Shown: positions 21,325-29,364 of the stretch, one piece after another
Layout: each line of letters begins with the position of its first letter
Numbering within the stretch: position 1 is the first letter of the stretch
Source of the DNA: Providencia sp.
GTDB taxonomy: Bacteria; Pseudomonadota; Gammaproteobacteria; Enterobacterales; Enterobacteriaceae
Direction: 5' to 3'
NCBI RefSeq assembly: GCF_003533305.1
Contig: NZ_DOEH01000005.1
Location: 36,991 to 100,990, forward strand
DNA length: 64,000 bases
Notes under the pieces: model-generated
What the model saw: only the letters and a program-made list of their open reading frames with translations
The model's database searches: none
Told to the model about the DNA's origin: nothing
Program-made: the position numbers and the translations under genes

Positions 21325-21648
21325 ATGTGGCATGATTTAAACATTAAAAATGTGGGCCGTATAGAGAAAACAGTTGCTGAATTCACGATTACGATGATCC
21401 CTATTTTGCCTTATTCAAAAATGAAAGTGAAAATTTATGAAAGCCAATCCGGAAATTTTACTGGAATGACTGATTTGGCAATAAAAAGAAAATTTGATGG
21501 TTCTCCCGAATGTGCTATTGGATATGGAGATACTATTGAAGAGGCACTAGAAGACACTATCCTCTATTTTAATAAAATGCTAAGTCAAGATGGTTTTACT
21601 GAATTAACAGAAGACGACATTAGTTATGCAGAGTGGTCAGATTTTTAA
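21325..21648 (+). CDS. Orphan small protein, 107 aa (possible immunity- or HicB-like fold)
   Basis: Not recognised with certainty. The start at 21325 is preferred because AGAGAGG lies eight bases upstream; the frame is open 30 bases further into the preceding gene. The protein has a beta-rich first half (FTITMIPILPYSKMKVKIY) and then GYGDTIEEALEDTILYFNKML, a Gly-turn plus helix that resembles the HicB-type pattern, and an acidic C-terminus. No membrane segment. Small acidic single-domain proteins in such clusters are often immunity proteins for contact-dependent or Rhs toxins, but no toxin gene is visible here, so that is only a suggestion. Confidence 0.6.
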   Translation: MWHDLNIKNVGRIEKTVAEFTITMIPILPYSKMKVKIYESQSGNFTGMTDLAIKRKFDGSPECAIGYGDTIEEALEDTILYFNKMLSQDGFTELTEDDISYAEWSDF

Positions 21649-21707
21649 AAGTTAAAAGATCCCAGCTCTGCTCTAGAGGCCCTTTAACTGTCTTACTCCT
21701 CTTATCC

Positions 21708-21730
21708 AGCCGGATATCAGTTGTCCGGCT
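21708..21730. repeat. Inverted repeat downstream of the 107-aa gene
   Basis: AGCCGGA (21708-21714) / TCCGGCT (21724-21730), with an outer CCTCT/AGAGG that can extend the stem around a bulge. It lies about 60 bases beyond the stop. No T tract follows, so it is at best a terminator-like or processing hairpin. Confidence 0.45.
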
Positions 21731-21872
21731 TAGAGGTAAGCTATAGTTGCTTCCCTCCTCGAACTAAGAATAGATTTGATGTGTCTGGAAATCGAGTATT
21801 AGTTCATTATTTTCAAAGATAAAGCGGTAGAGTTATTAATGTAAAAGTAAAATCCGGTTGGAGTAATATTTG

Positions 21873-22216
21873 ATGAAAATTTGCTACAGTATTAATGATA
21901 AACATGCAGATAAATTTATAAGTTTTTTAGCTTTGGGTGTATTAACTGCACTAGAAAAAAGTTGATATCAATTGATGAAGCTGAGGGGGATATTTTTAAA
22001 CCTTATTTAGCCAAGTTATTAGAGCAAGCTGGTTCTACGAAAAAATTGATTGAAATAATCAATCTAGGTTGTGAACTTGAAGATGTAGAAAGTTTATATC
22101 CAGAAAATCTTCAAGCACAAATTGAAGACTTATTAAGTAAATCACTAACAGTAATTTCGCAGAGTGAGAATTTTGGCCGGTTAATTGATAGGGAAATTAA
22201 AATCGTCGAAGATTGA
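21873..22216 (+). pseudogene. DUF3969-like gene broken by a one-base frameshift
   Basis: An ATG at 21873, preceded by a GGAG ribosome-binding site, opens a frame reading MKICYSINDKHADKFISF and on to LTALEKS, then a stop. The reading continues at once in the -1 frame as LISIDEAEGDIFKPYLAKLL and so on to 22216. Adding one A to the six-A run at 21955-21960 would restore a single protein of about 114 residues reading TALEKKLISIDEAEG. The joined product resembles the DUF3969 family (assigned from memory of its pattern). Function is unknown. The break could be a real mutation, a sequencing error in the A run, or slippage; the downstream piece has no good start of its own. Confidence 0.65.
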
Positions 22217-22391
22217 TTTTATAGTAGTTTATAGACGTAATCAGGATTTTTGATAGTCAAGGTTATCTTAAAAATACAGCCCATAATACAGTTAGGAAGC
22301 GAGTTATTGATGGGCGTATTAAACATTAAAGAAGAAATTTAAAATATTTGAAAATAATATAAATGAAATTGGAAATGGTAAAGGTTAAAAC

Positions 22392-22676
22392 ATGAAAATA
22401 GAACTTAGTTTACTGGAAGAGGCTGTAGTAACCATTTTCAAAGAAATGAAAGAGCAGGGAGTAGATGATATTGACCTAGATTTAGATTTTTATTGGAACG
22501 TACCTTCAGAGTTTATTTATGATGTTTATAATGAGCCTCCTCGATTAGACATTGGGCAGTTGGAAGATGATTATGAAACTTTATGCAAAGCTAAAGAAAA
22601 AGAGCTCCTAGTAAAGTATAACTTAAAAAATATATCTATAATCTTTCGGTATTTAGCTGAGAAAGATTCAGCATAA
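22392..22676 (+). CDS. Orphan acidic protein, 94 aa
   Basis: Not recognised. The protein is strongly acidic, with an amphipathic N-terminal helix (LSLLEEAVVTIFKEMKEQG), the stretch DDIDLDLDFYWNVPSEFIYDVY, and a C-terminal helical part. The DLDxYWNxP pattern looks family-like, but no family name can be given. No signal or membrane segment. It is the last of the small-gene cluster after lpd and is followed by a hairpin at 22695-22735. Size and charge fit an immunity- or antitoxin-type protein; this is an inference from character and context only. Confidence 0.65.
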   Translation: MKIELSLLEEAVVTIFKEMKEQGVDDIDLDLDFYWNVPSEFIYDVYNEPPRLDIGQLEDDYETLCKAKEKELLVKYNLKNISIIFRYLAEKDSA

Positions 22677-23004
22677 TCTGAATTGATAACCTTAAGTGTG
22701 TAAGCCATGACAACTTAGGTCATTATTTACACACTGATTAACTGGTTTTTAATTGTTAACTAAGCTGATCTCTATCGCTATTTTAATTTATGTTTCCAAT
22801 TTTGTTGAAGGGTTAGCTTTGCATCACGTATGCAGTGGCTGAATCTCTACCTGACTAGAGTGTAGATTATTAAATTAATAGAAATGTTTAAAATTTAAAC
22901 AGAGATATACAAAAAGTATAAATATTGTTTTTTTGATTTTAACCATCTTAGTTATAATTTAGGAACATTTTTAATAATTTCAATTAACCTCACCTTGAAA
23001 ATAA
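22677..23004. other. Intergenic region (328 bases)
   Basis: It holds a stem-loop AGTGTGTAA (22695-22703) / TTACACACT (22727-22735) with a nested ATGAC/GTCAT stem, probably the 3' end structure of the 94-aa gene. The rest is AT-rich with no visible gene; it separates the plus-strand orphan cluster from the minus-strand mgtC-like gene. Confidence 0.5.
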
Positions 23005-23718
23005 TTAGTGCTCAATAGAAACAGAATGCACGTGAGCAAGATTTTTTAGTGAAAGGTAAAATTCAGGTAGAGTGATTCGTTGTCTGATAGTCAGTTTTAA
23101 ACTCACTTCAACACGCTGTTTTTTAACATCACGAATATTAAGATTATCAATTATATCTCGAGTGAGTTTTAGATGGTCTATTAATATAGGAACACCTTGA
23201 ACGCTGTCAAAAAGCATTCTTACCTTTAATTTCCCTAATCGTTGCCTTTTAAATTGAAATAACACAATTTGTGGCCTTATCATAATGGCAATAAAAAATA
23301 GTACGGTGACAATTACAGCTTGTAGATAAAACCCGTTACCACAAGCGATTCCTATCCCAGCTGAAGCCCAGACAATTGCGGCGGTTGTTAGTCCTGAGAT
23401 AGCATCATCACTTCTGTGCATGATGACTCCGGCGCCTAAAAAGCCGATTCCACTGACAATTTGTGCAGCTAAACGCATTGGGTCACTGCGTATATTGTCA
23501 GAAATTCCGGCGTAGTACTCCGCAGATTGGATAGAAACAATAGTTAAAAGACAGCTTGCAACAGAAATGATGACACAGGTCGTGAATCCTACTGGTTTAC
23601 CTTTAGATTCTCTTTCTAAGCCAAGTAATCCACCCAATATAAATGAGGCAACGAGTTTTATGATAATGGAGACAGAAACTAAATTAGTGCCATTTAAATA
23701 GCTCATCATTGTTATCAT
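23005..23718 (-). CDS. MgtC/SapB-family membrane protein
   Basis: The 237-residue protein has the MgtC N-terminal domain with several transmembrane helices (about residues 12-160). It includes the signatures GGLLGLERESKGKPVGFTT, QIVSGIGFLGAGVIM and GLTTAAIVWASAGIGIACG. A soluble ACT-like C-terminal domain follows (about 165-237). MgtC of Salmonella promotes survival in macrophages and at low Mg2+ by acting on the F1Fo ATPase; many family members have no known role. The gene starts 36 bases after the MFS gene stop on the same strand and could be the third gene of that operon. No Mg-responsive leader can be recognised. Confidence 0.88.
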   Translation of the reverse strand: MITMMSYLNGTNLVSVSIIIKLVASFILGGLLGLERESKGKPVGFTTCVIISVASCLLTIVSIQSAEYYAGISDNIRSDPMRLAAQIVSGIGFLGAGVIMHRSDDAISGLTTAAIVWASAGIGIACGNGFYLQAVIVTVLFFIAIMIRPQIVLFQFKRQRLGKLKVRMLFDSVQGVPILIDHLKLTRDIIDNLNIRDVKKQRVEVSLKLTIRQRITLPEFYLSLKNLAHVHSVSIEH

Positions 23719-23754
23719 ATTAAATATCTCGTTGCCTCTAGGAATAAATATGGG

Positions 23755-24978
23755 TTATATGTTTTTGACTTCTTTTAATTTCTTGCTGACATCATCTTTA
23801 AAGAAAATGAAGAAGAAAACGGCAACTACAGCGGCAATACCTGCCGGAATGTACCAGAATGACTGCCATTGCGGTAATGCAGCAGAACCTGTTTCAGTGA
23901 CTGTATTATTGAAAATTGCACCGCAAACAGTAGAGGCAAAGAGCAAACCAATACCATTGGAAACAATGAATCTCAGTCCTTGAGCTTGTGCGCGAATTTC
24001 TGGTTTAGCTTTGCGGTCCACATAAATATCGCCTGCTGTGAAGAAGAAATCCCAACATAAACCTTGCAGTACCAAACCAATCACAATATAGACTAAGCTG
24101 GCATCAACAGCGGCATGAGCAAAGAATAGTGAGCGTATAATCCAAGAGACTGCACCGAGCAATAAGGTAAATTTAAAGCCAAATTTTAATAAGAAAAATG
24201 ATAAAACAAACATAAACATGACTTCAAATGCAACACCGATTTGCATAATAGAAGCTGCATTGTTAAAGCCAAGAGCTTTGATAAAAACGGGGATATACGC
24301 CGAATATGCAGTTTTAGGGATCATTAACACAAAGATACTTAACATCAGAATAGTAAAATATTTATCTTTAAATAATGAGAGTGCATCAAGGAACAGTAAA
24401 TCACGTATAGAGAACGGTTTGCCTTTTGCTTTTGGTGGTGTATTTGGCAGTGTAAAACAGTAAAGGCCTAAGATCACAGCGGCACCGGAGGCAATATACC
24501 AAGTCATTGTGCTGCCTGAAAAACCCATTTCGCCTAAAATAAAGCCAATCGTCATAAAGCCAAATGTGCCAAATACGCGAATAATAGGGAAGTATTTAAC
24601 ACCATTTATATGGGTGAAGCTGATGCTATTTGATAATGCAGTTGTTGGATAAAATAGTAGGCCGACAATAAAGATCATAAAGAGGGTCATTGTCGTATTT
24701 TGCGCTTCAACAAATTGAGGGACGCAGAGGATCACGGCAGCGTTAATTAAGTGAAGAATTGCCATGACTTTTTGTGAAGCAAAGAAACGGTCGGCAATCA
24801 TACCTATCAATAATGGCGAGATAAGTGTTGCGACACCTAAAAGTGCATAGGCATCACCAATGATTGCAGCCATTCCATAGGTGCTAAGAACTAAGCCCAT
24901 CGTCATATTCCATGCACCTTGCATAAAATATTGGACGAACATCATGATAAGTAATCTAGGTGTTGTTTTAAAGTCCAT
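23755..24978 (-). CDS. MFS transporter of the nucleoside:H+ symporter family (NupG/XapB-like)
   Basis: The 407-residue protein has about twelve transmembrane segments and the family-typical start (TPRLLIMMFVQYFMQGAWNMTMG). Other features are IGMIADRFFASQK in the first cytoplasmic loop and GLCWDFFFTAGDIYVDRKA late in the protein. Family members NupG and XapB import nucleosides with protons across the inner membrane; the substrate here is not known. The ATG at 24978 was chosen for its GAGGG ribosome-binding site; the frame is open 23 codons further upstream without support. It follows the metallohydrolase gene by 11 bases, so the two are surely co-transcribed. Confidence 0.88.
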   Translation of the reverse strand: MDFKTTPRLLIMMFVQYFMQGAWNMTMGLVLSTYGMAAIIGDAYALLGVATLISPLLIGMIADRFFASQKVMAILHLINAAVILCVPQFVEAQNTTMTLFMIFIVGLLFYPTTALSNSISFTHINGVKYFPIIRVFGTFGFMTIGFILGEMGFSGSTMTWYIASGAAVILGLYCFTLPNTPPKAKGKPFSIRDLLFLDALSLFKDKYFTILMLSIFVLMIPKTAYSAYIPVFIKALGFNNAASIMQIGVAFEVMFMFVLSFFLLKFGFKFTLLLGAVSWIIRSLFFAHAAVDASLVYIVIGLVLQGLCWDFFFTAGDIYVDRKAKPEIRAQAQGLRFIVSNGIGLLFASTVCGAIFNNTVTETGSAALPQWQSFWYIPAGIAAVVAVFFFIFFKDDVSKKLKEVKNI

Positions 24979-24989
24979 GCTTTCGCCCT

Positions 24990-25811
24990 CTATTGTGACG
25001 TCATTGTATATCCGTCGTATGCAACGCGGATATTTTTTGGAGTACAAAACTCTTCCATTGCACTATGAGATAAATTACTCGTATGTGAAATATGGGAAAG
25101 TGCGAGTTGGGTATCTTGATTGATACAACCCATATCGATGAGGCGTTGTTGAGCATCAAAGATAGTTTCAAAACTCATATGGTTATCTGAGCGGGAATTA
25201 CCGTTAAAGCCGTAAGTGCATTCCAATACGATCAAATCTAATTGTTTACCTGATAGCCATTGCCAAGTCAGTTCTGGAAACCATCCAGAATCATGGCCAT
25301 AAAACAAACTGTGACCCTCTTTTTCAATATGATAAACGTAGCAATGCTCCCACTTGGCATGGTTTGCAAGCAATGGTGTGATGTTATAGCCCTGGTGTTG
25401 AACAGTTACAAAAGGCACTAAGCAATGAAAAGCGAAGCGCTCTGGCGTGTAGCCAGGTAATAATGAAATGCACCCGCTAATCGCTTTATCATTACCAAAA
25501 ATATGCAGAGGATGATTAGCGGTATGGCTAAAGCCTTCCATGCGACTGTATAACTCACCTGCATTGAAGTGATCTGCATGTGTGTGAGTGAATAATAAAC
25601 TTTCAATACTTGTTGCATCCATTTGTTGCATAAGTAATTGAAGGGTAAATGTAGGCGACAAATCAATTAACATGACATCGTCAATGATTGCCGACGAGTG
25701 TGTTCGTATCTCTTTCCCACCAACACTTCTTGCCATTTGACAATGTTCACATCGACAAAATGGGTTTGGAACACTTTCGGATGCTGCCGTCCCTAAGAAT
25801 TTTATTTTCAT
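24990..25811 (-). CDS. Metallo-beta-lactamase-fold hydrolase, PhnP-like
   Basis: The 273-residue cytoplasmic protein has the MBL metal motif HTHADH (about residues 75-80), further ligands in the GHDSGW segment, and a C-terminal His (LSHISH). Near the N-terminus there is a Cys cluster PNPFCRCEHC, as in PhnP, which uses such a site for structural zinc. PhnP is a cyclic ribose-phosphate phosphodiesterase of phosphonate breakdown, but no other phn gene is near. Here the partner is a nucleoside-family transporter, which would suit a cyclic nucleotide- or ribose-phosphate-like substrate (inference). The gene is first in the minus-strand operon, divergent from the LacI/SBP regulator. Confidence 0.82.
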   Translation of the reverse strand: MKIKFLGTAASESVPNPFCRCEHCQMARSVGGKEIRTHSSAIIDDVMLIDLSPTFTLQLLMQQMDATSIESLLFTHTHADHFNAGELYSRMEGFSHTANHPLHIFGNDKAISGCISLLPGYTPERFAFHCLVPFVTVQHQGYNITPLLANHAKWEHCYVYHIEKEGHSLFYGHDSGWFPELTWQWLSGKQLDLIVLECTYGFNGNSRSDNHMSFETIFDAQQRLIDMGCINQDTQLALSHISHTSNLSHSAMEEFCTPKNIRVAYDGYTMTSQ

Positions 25812-25863
25812 ATTTTATAATCATCTCTTTTTTGAATCTGGAAATAGCACAATTTTGGTAAAT

Positions 25864-25879
25864 TGAATCGTTCCAATTT
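25864..25879. promoter_or_regulatory. Candidate LacI-type operator 1
   Basis: TGAATCGTTCCAATTT, reverse complement AAATTGGAACGATTCA, an imperfect palindrome with a central CG as in LacI/GalR operators. It lies 53 bases upstream of the metallohydrolase start, where bound repressor would block that promoter. Confidence 0.65.
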
Positions 25880-26030
25880 AATCTTGTTGTTTAATAATCC
25901 CAAGAGAATCATTTTAAAAGAGTGATGATGATCATGATCTTATTTGATGTCAATTATAACTAACTGTAATATATGAGTTATTTTTGTAATTGTTTTTATG
26001 TGATTATAAGTGATATTTTTTAATTTAAAA

Positions 26031-26046
26031 TGAATCGTTCCAATTT
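26031..26046. promoter_or_regulatory. Candidate LacI-type operator 2
   Basis: Exact second copy of the 16-base sequence TGAATCGTTCCAATTT, 167 bases from the first. The identity over 16 bases in a non-coding AT-rich region makes chance unlikely. The spacing would allow looping between the sites (inference). Confidence 0.65.
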
Positions 26047-26194
26047 TTATTTGTTTGATTTTTAAATGCTATTTTTTAGGCAGTGTGATGGTGGGAGTAT
26101 CTGTTTAATTAATTGTTTTATAAGGCTAAAGTAAGTTTTTAATGCTTATGGTGATTTTAATAAAAGATTTGAAAAAATGTCATTGTGAATTGAG

Positions 26195-26211
26195 ATTGGA
26201 TCGAATCATTC
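26195..26211. promoter_or_regulatory. Candidate LacI-type operator 3
   Basis: ATTGGATCGAATCATTC in the opposite orientation matches the other two as ATTGGA-W-CGA-W-TCA, keeping the central CG. It is 68 bases before the regulator ATG, a natural place for autoregulation. Confidence 0.55.
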
Positions 26212-26278
26212 ATTATTATTGATGAATCTATAATATTCGGTATTCTGTTGCAGACGACTTCATGAGGTGGATGTATCG

Positions 26279-28465
26279 ATGGCAAATATAAAAGATATCG
26301 CTAAGCTTGCTGGTGTTGCCCATGGCACAGTTTCTAATGTGTTAAATAACAAAGGAAATGTGAGTGTTAAAAAGATGGAAGCAGTTTTGGCTGCGGCAAA
26401 GCAGATGGGGTATCAATTAAGCGTAAAAGGGCAGCAGTTACGATCGTCAAATGATCATAAAATTGCTGTTATATTGCCACAGTTAGTGTCTGAAAAATAT
26501 ACCGTGCTTTTTAATGCTATCAGACAAACGCTACTTAATTATCCAGATATCACCTATGATTTATTCATCACCGATGGCTTAGAATTTAACGAGTTAAAAG
26601 TATTAGAGCGTGTACAGGCGGGAGAATATAAGCAAGTTATTACTGTGACCTGCTTGGATAATGCCAATATTTATTTCGATGCATTACAGATATCGCCTGA
26701 TGATATTATTTTTGTTTACCGAAAGCCGATTGATGCACAACGTTTTTTTACCTTAAATTATGACCAACCTATCGACTCTATTGTTGAGTATCTTTTTGAT
26801 AAACGACTAACAAATATAGGTGTTATTGCAGAAGAAAATCATTGGGTAGGAAATCAAAGCTTTGCTACTAAGTTAGAAGAGAAAATTAGAAAGCAAATAT
26901 CGAATGCTAAAATTACGATGCAATATTCTTCAGATAATGAAGTGTATAAAGAGGCGTTCAATTTTTTCACCGATTCAACAGCATTGGATGTCATTATTGC
27001 TCAGGATACTGAGAGAGCAAAATGCATCACGCAAGCAAGTTTTTATGGTGGGTTAAACTCTTGCCCAGAGGTCGTTTATTTGTCTGATAGCGCATCATTT
27101 ATTGCGAATGGAATACTCGATTATCCTGTTAATTATGCGCAATTAGGTAAAGAGGTTGTTGAACAATTACTTTCTTCTTCGACAGATGGTAAAACAGAAA
27201 TCGTCGAAATTTCTAACCTGAATGTTTCTGTTGAACGTCATTCACTGATTACCTTTGATAGAAATGCTAATCAGACTCTGAATTTATTAACATTACCAAG
27301 TCCTTCGACCAATGCCTTAATTAAGTTACTACCTCATTTTTATAAGCAAACGGGTATTACGCTTAATGTTAGTATTCGGCCCTATGAGGAAGTTTTAGAC
27401 ATTCTCAATAATATAGAACAATACAGTTATTTCGATTTAGTGCGTATTGATATAGCGAGTTTTCCATGGCTGGCGGAAAAAATACTCACGCCATTAGACC
27501 AAATTGGTAACGGTATCGATGACTTACTTAATTATTTTTCAGATGCGGTCAAATTAAAATTTAGTTATGTCAATAATCTTGCCTATGCCACACCGTTTGA
27601 TACCAGCATTCAACTATTATTTTATCGAAAAGATATTTTCGATTCGCCAATCTTAAAAAGAATGTTTTATGAGAAAAATAATAAAGAGCTTAGTGTTCCT
27701 AAAACCTTTGATGAATTTGATTTAATTGCTCGATTTTTTAATGAAATTCATCGTACAGATGATCCGCAAAGACCGGAAGGTGCATCTTCTTCAATCGGCG
27801 GTGCTCGGTTAATTGCCACTGAATTTCTACAGCGCTATTACGCAAATGGTGGGCGATTATTATCAACAAAATCAACTCCACAATTAAATGATGAAATAGC
27901 GGTAGCATCATTGCAAGCTTATATTAACCAACTGCGATTTAATAAAAATTTTCAGGGTATGTGGTGGGATGAACCCGTTAAAAGCTTTGAAAATAGTGAA
28001 CTGGCTATGTTGATAACCTATATGAATTTATTTAATGATGTAGCCCATAGCAAACTGTCACCCAATATCGGTTTCGCATCCGTACCAGGTGAAATTCCAC
28101 AAATTGGGGGCGGGGTCATTGGTTTATCTAAACAAAGTCAAAAAGGCAATATTGCCGAACAATTCTATCGATGGCTATATTCTCCTGATGTAATGGATCA
28201 TTTAGTGATGTTAGGTGGAAATAGTGTTTATCAAGATTTAAAAGATAACCAACCTATTTGTTATCGCTATCCTTGGTTGTCTCTTGCTTATAATGAGTTA
28301 AGTAAAGGTATTAGAGAAAATGTGACCGTGGCAGGAGAAACGATTGATTTGCGAAAAGTGGAACATATTATCGGACAAGGCATTATGAATGCTGTGTATA
28401 AAATTATGTCTATTGATGAGGCGATTGAAAATATTAATAAAATGTTGAGGCTGCAATTTAGCTAG
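26279..28465 (+). CDS. LacI-family regulator fused to an extracellular-type solute-binding domain
   Basis: The 728-residue protein joins three parts. Residues 1-50 are a LacI helix-turn-helix (ANIKDIAKLAGVAHGTVSNV, then NKGNVSVKKMEAVLAAAKQMGY). About 60-330 is a periplasmic-binding-protein-type effector domain. About 335-728 is a second ligand-binding domain of the ABC sugar-binding (MalE-like, SBP type 1) class, seen in LNLLTLPSPSTNALIKLLPHFYKQTG, ATPFDTSIQLLFYRKDIF and GGGVIGLSKQS. No signal peptide is present, so the solute-binding domain works in the cytoplasm. The ATG at 26279 fits GAGGTGG eight bases upstream. Ordinary LacI regulators are about 340 residues. It most likely controls the divergent hydrolase-transporter operon; the ligand is unknown. 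Confidence 0.87.
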   Translation: MANIKDIAKLAGVAHGTVSNVLNNKGNVSVKKMEAVLAAAKQMGYQLSVKGQQLRSSNDHKIAVILPQLVSEKYTVLFNAIRQTLLNYPDITYDLFITDGLEFNELKVLERVQAGEYKQVITVTCLDNANIYFDALQISPDDIIFVYRKPIDAQRFFTLNYDQPIDSIVEYLFDKRLTNIGVIAEENHWVGNQSFATKLEEKIRKQISNAKITMQYSSDNEVYKEAFNFFTDSTALDVIIAQDTERAKCITQASFYGGLNSCPEVVYLSDSASFIANGILDYPVNYAQLGKEVVEQLLSSSTDGKTEIVEISNLNVSVERHSLITFDRNANQTLNLLTLPSPSTNALIKLLPHFYKQTGITLNVSIRPYEEVLDILNNIEQYSYFDLVRIDIASFPWLAEKILTPLDQIGNGIDDLLNYFSDAVKLKFSYVNNLAYATPFDTSIQLLFYRKDIFDSPILKRMFYEKNNKELSVPKTFDEFDLIARFFNEIHRTDDPQRPEGASSSIGGARLIATEFLQRYYANGGRLLSTKSTPQLNDEIAVASLQAYINQLRFNKNFQGMWWDEPVKSFENSELAMLITYMNLFNDVAHSKLSPNIGFASVPGEIPQIGGGVIGLSKQSQKGNIAEQFYRWLYSPDVMDHLVMLGGNSVYQDLKDNQPICYRYPWLSLAYNELSKGIRENVTVAGETIDLRKVEHIIGQGIMNAVYKIMSIDEAIENINKMLRLQFS

Positions 28466-28570
28466 TACCTGGTGTATTTACTTAAGACATTCTTGTGGAA
28501 TGTAATCATTTATGAGTGCTCATCCCGATTTGAATGTTTTAATAATTAAATTGAATCAATTGAAAATATT

Positions 28571-28924
28571 ATGTTAATAAAACCTACCGCGATTTTAATT
28601 CATGTTCCCAATGTTGCTGAAGGGGTGGTTTGGTATCAGCAAGCCTTTCCACAAGCTAGGGCTGAGTATTTGCCTGAATTCGATTTTACCTTATTACATG
28701 TCGGAGACTTCACGATTGAAGTTGTTCAAGCTGATGAAAAAGTGAGTGAAGGTAAAAAAGGTACCGTTTTATATTGGCAAGTGAAATCGCTAGATGCTGC
28801 TCTTGAGTATTTAACATCAATTGGGGCAAAATTGTATCGTGGGCCAATGTTAATCGATGGTAACAATAGAATGTGCCAGCTTGAGGATCCATTCGGTAAT
28901 TTAATCGGCCTAAAAGGCCAATAA
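28571..28924 (+). CDS. VOC-superfamily (glyoxalase/bleomycin-resistance-like) protein
   Basis: The 117-residue protein has two beta-alpha-beta-beta-beta modules (ILIHVPNVAEGVVWYQQAFP and SLDAALEYLTSIGAKLYRGP) and ends with QLEDPFGNLIGL, the usual VOC metal-ligand strand with a Glu/Asp-Pro-x-Gly-Asn turn. VOC proteins include glyoxalase I, dioxygenases and drug-binding proteins; the reaction here cannot be told. It lies 105 bases downstream of the regulator gene on the same strand and may be read from it, but no strong ribosome-binding site is visible. Confidence 0.8.
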   Translation: MLIKPTAILIHVPNVAEGVVWYQQAFPQARAEYLPEFDFTLLHVGDFTIEVVQADEKVSEGKKGTVLYWQVKSLDAALEYLTSIGAKLYRGPMLIDGNNRMCQLEDPFGNLIGLKGQ

Positions 28925-29364
28925 AATCAATTAAATTCATTAAAAAAATTAAAACCAATCGCAATGATTTGCTTTATCAATTAGCAATGTAAATATAATT
29001 ACGATAATAAATATAATTTGTGAGATCAGAGGAAAAAAGCGACAAAATAGGGTGATTTAAATGTCAAAATGCATTATAAAAAGTATGGTCTTTTAGGCTT
29101 TTTATGATTATTTATAGTACCTTAAGCTAAAAAATGACCTGTAATTAAGTGTTAAGGCTTGAAGTTAGTAGATGAATGTTGCTTTCTTGTGAATGAATTA
29201 ACATTTTATTTAAATTCTGCTATGCTGTGAGCCCGAAGCTGGACATAATTTTAACGCCATTGAGATTATGCGAGCAAATTCCTCTGACCTGGCACCGGAT
29301 GATTATTTTTCAGCATGGTGCGGACAGCCGGGTATATAAATTACAATGAAGCGAGGAGAACGTC
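28925..29364. other. Region upstream of acnB (440 bases)
   Basis: No gene is seen. The left 270 bases are AT-rich without evident structure. The right part holds the acnB promoter and a leader of about 130 bases that can form a small GCACC/GGTGC stem. Confidence 0.5.
29198..29226 (+). promoter_or_regulatory. Candidate acnB promoter
   Basis: TTAACA (29198-29203), an exact 17-base spacer, and an extended -10 TGC-TATGCT (-10 hexamer 29221-29226). The predicted transcript start near 29233 gives a leader of about 130 bases. Confidence 0.6.

Larger units (their letters stand above)
25812..26278. other. Divergent control region of the hydrolase/transporter operon and its regulator (467 bases)
   Basis: No gene is seen. 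The region contains three copies of a LacI-type operator, listed separately, in a very AT-rich background. Both divergent promoters must lie here, but no box stands out clearly from the AT-rich sequence. Confidence 0.65.

Noticed and set aside
21955..21961. Programmed -1 frameshift at the A run of the DUF3969-like gene
   Set aside because: The zero-frame codons are GAA AAA AGT, which do not make the X-XXY-YYZ slippery pattern, and the run has only six A; mutation or sequencing error is simpler.
22740..22870. Insertion-sequence remnant or toxin tail before the mgtC-like gene
   Set aside because: No open frame of length, inverted ends or target duplication could be recognised.
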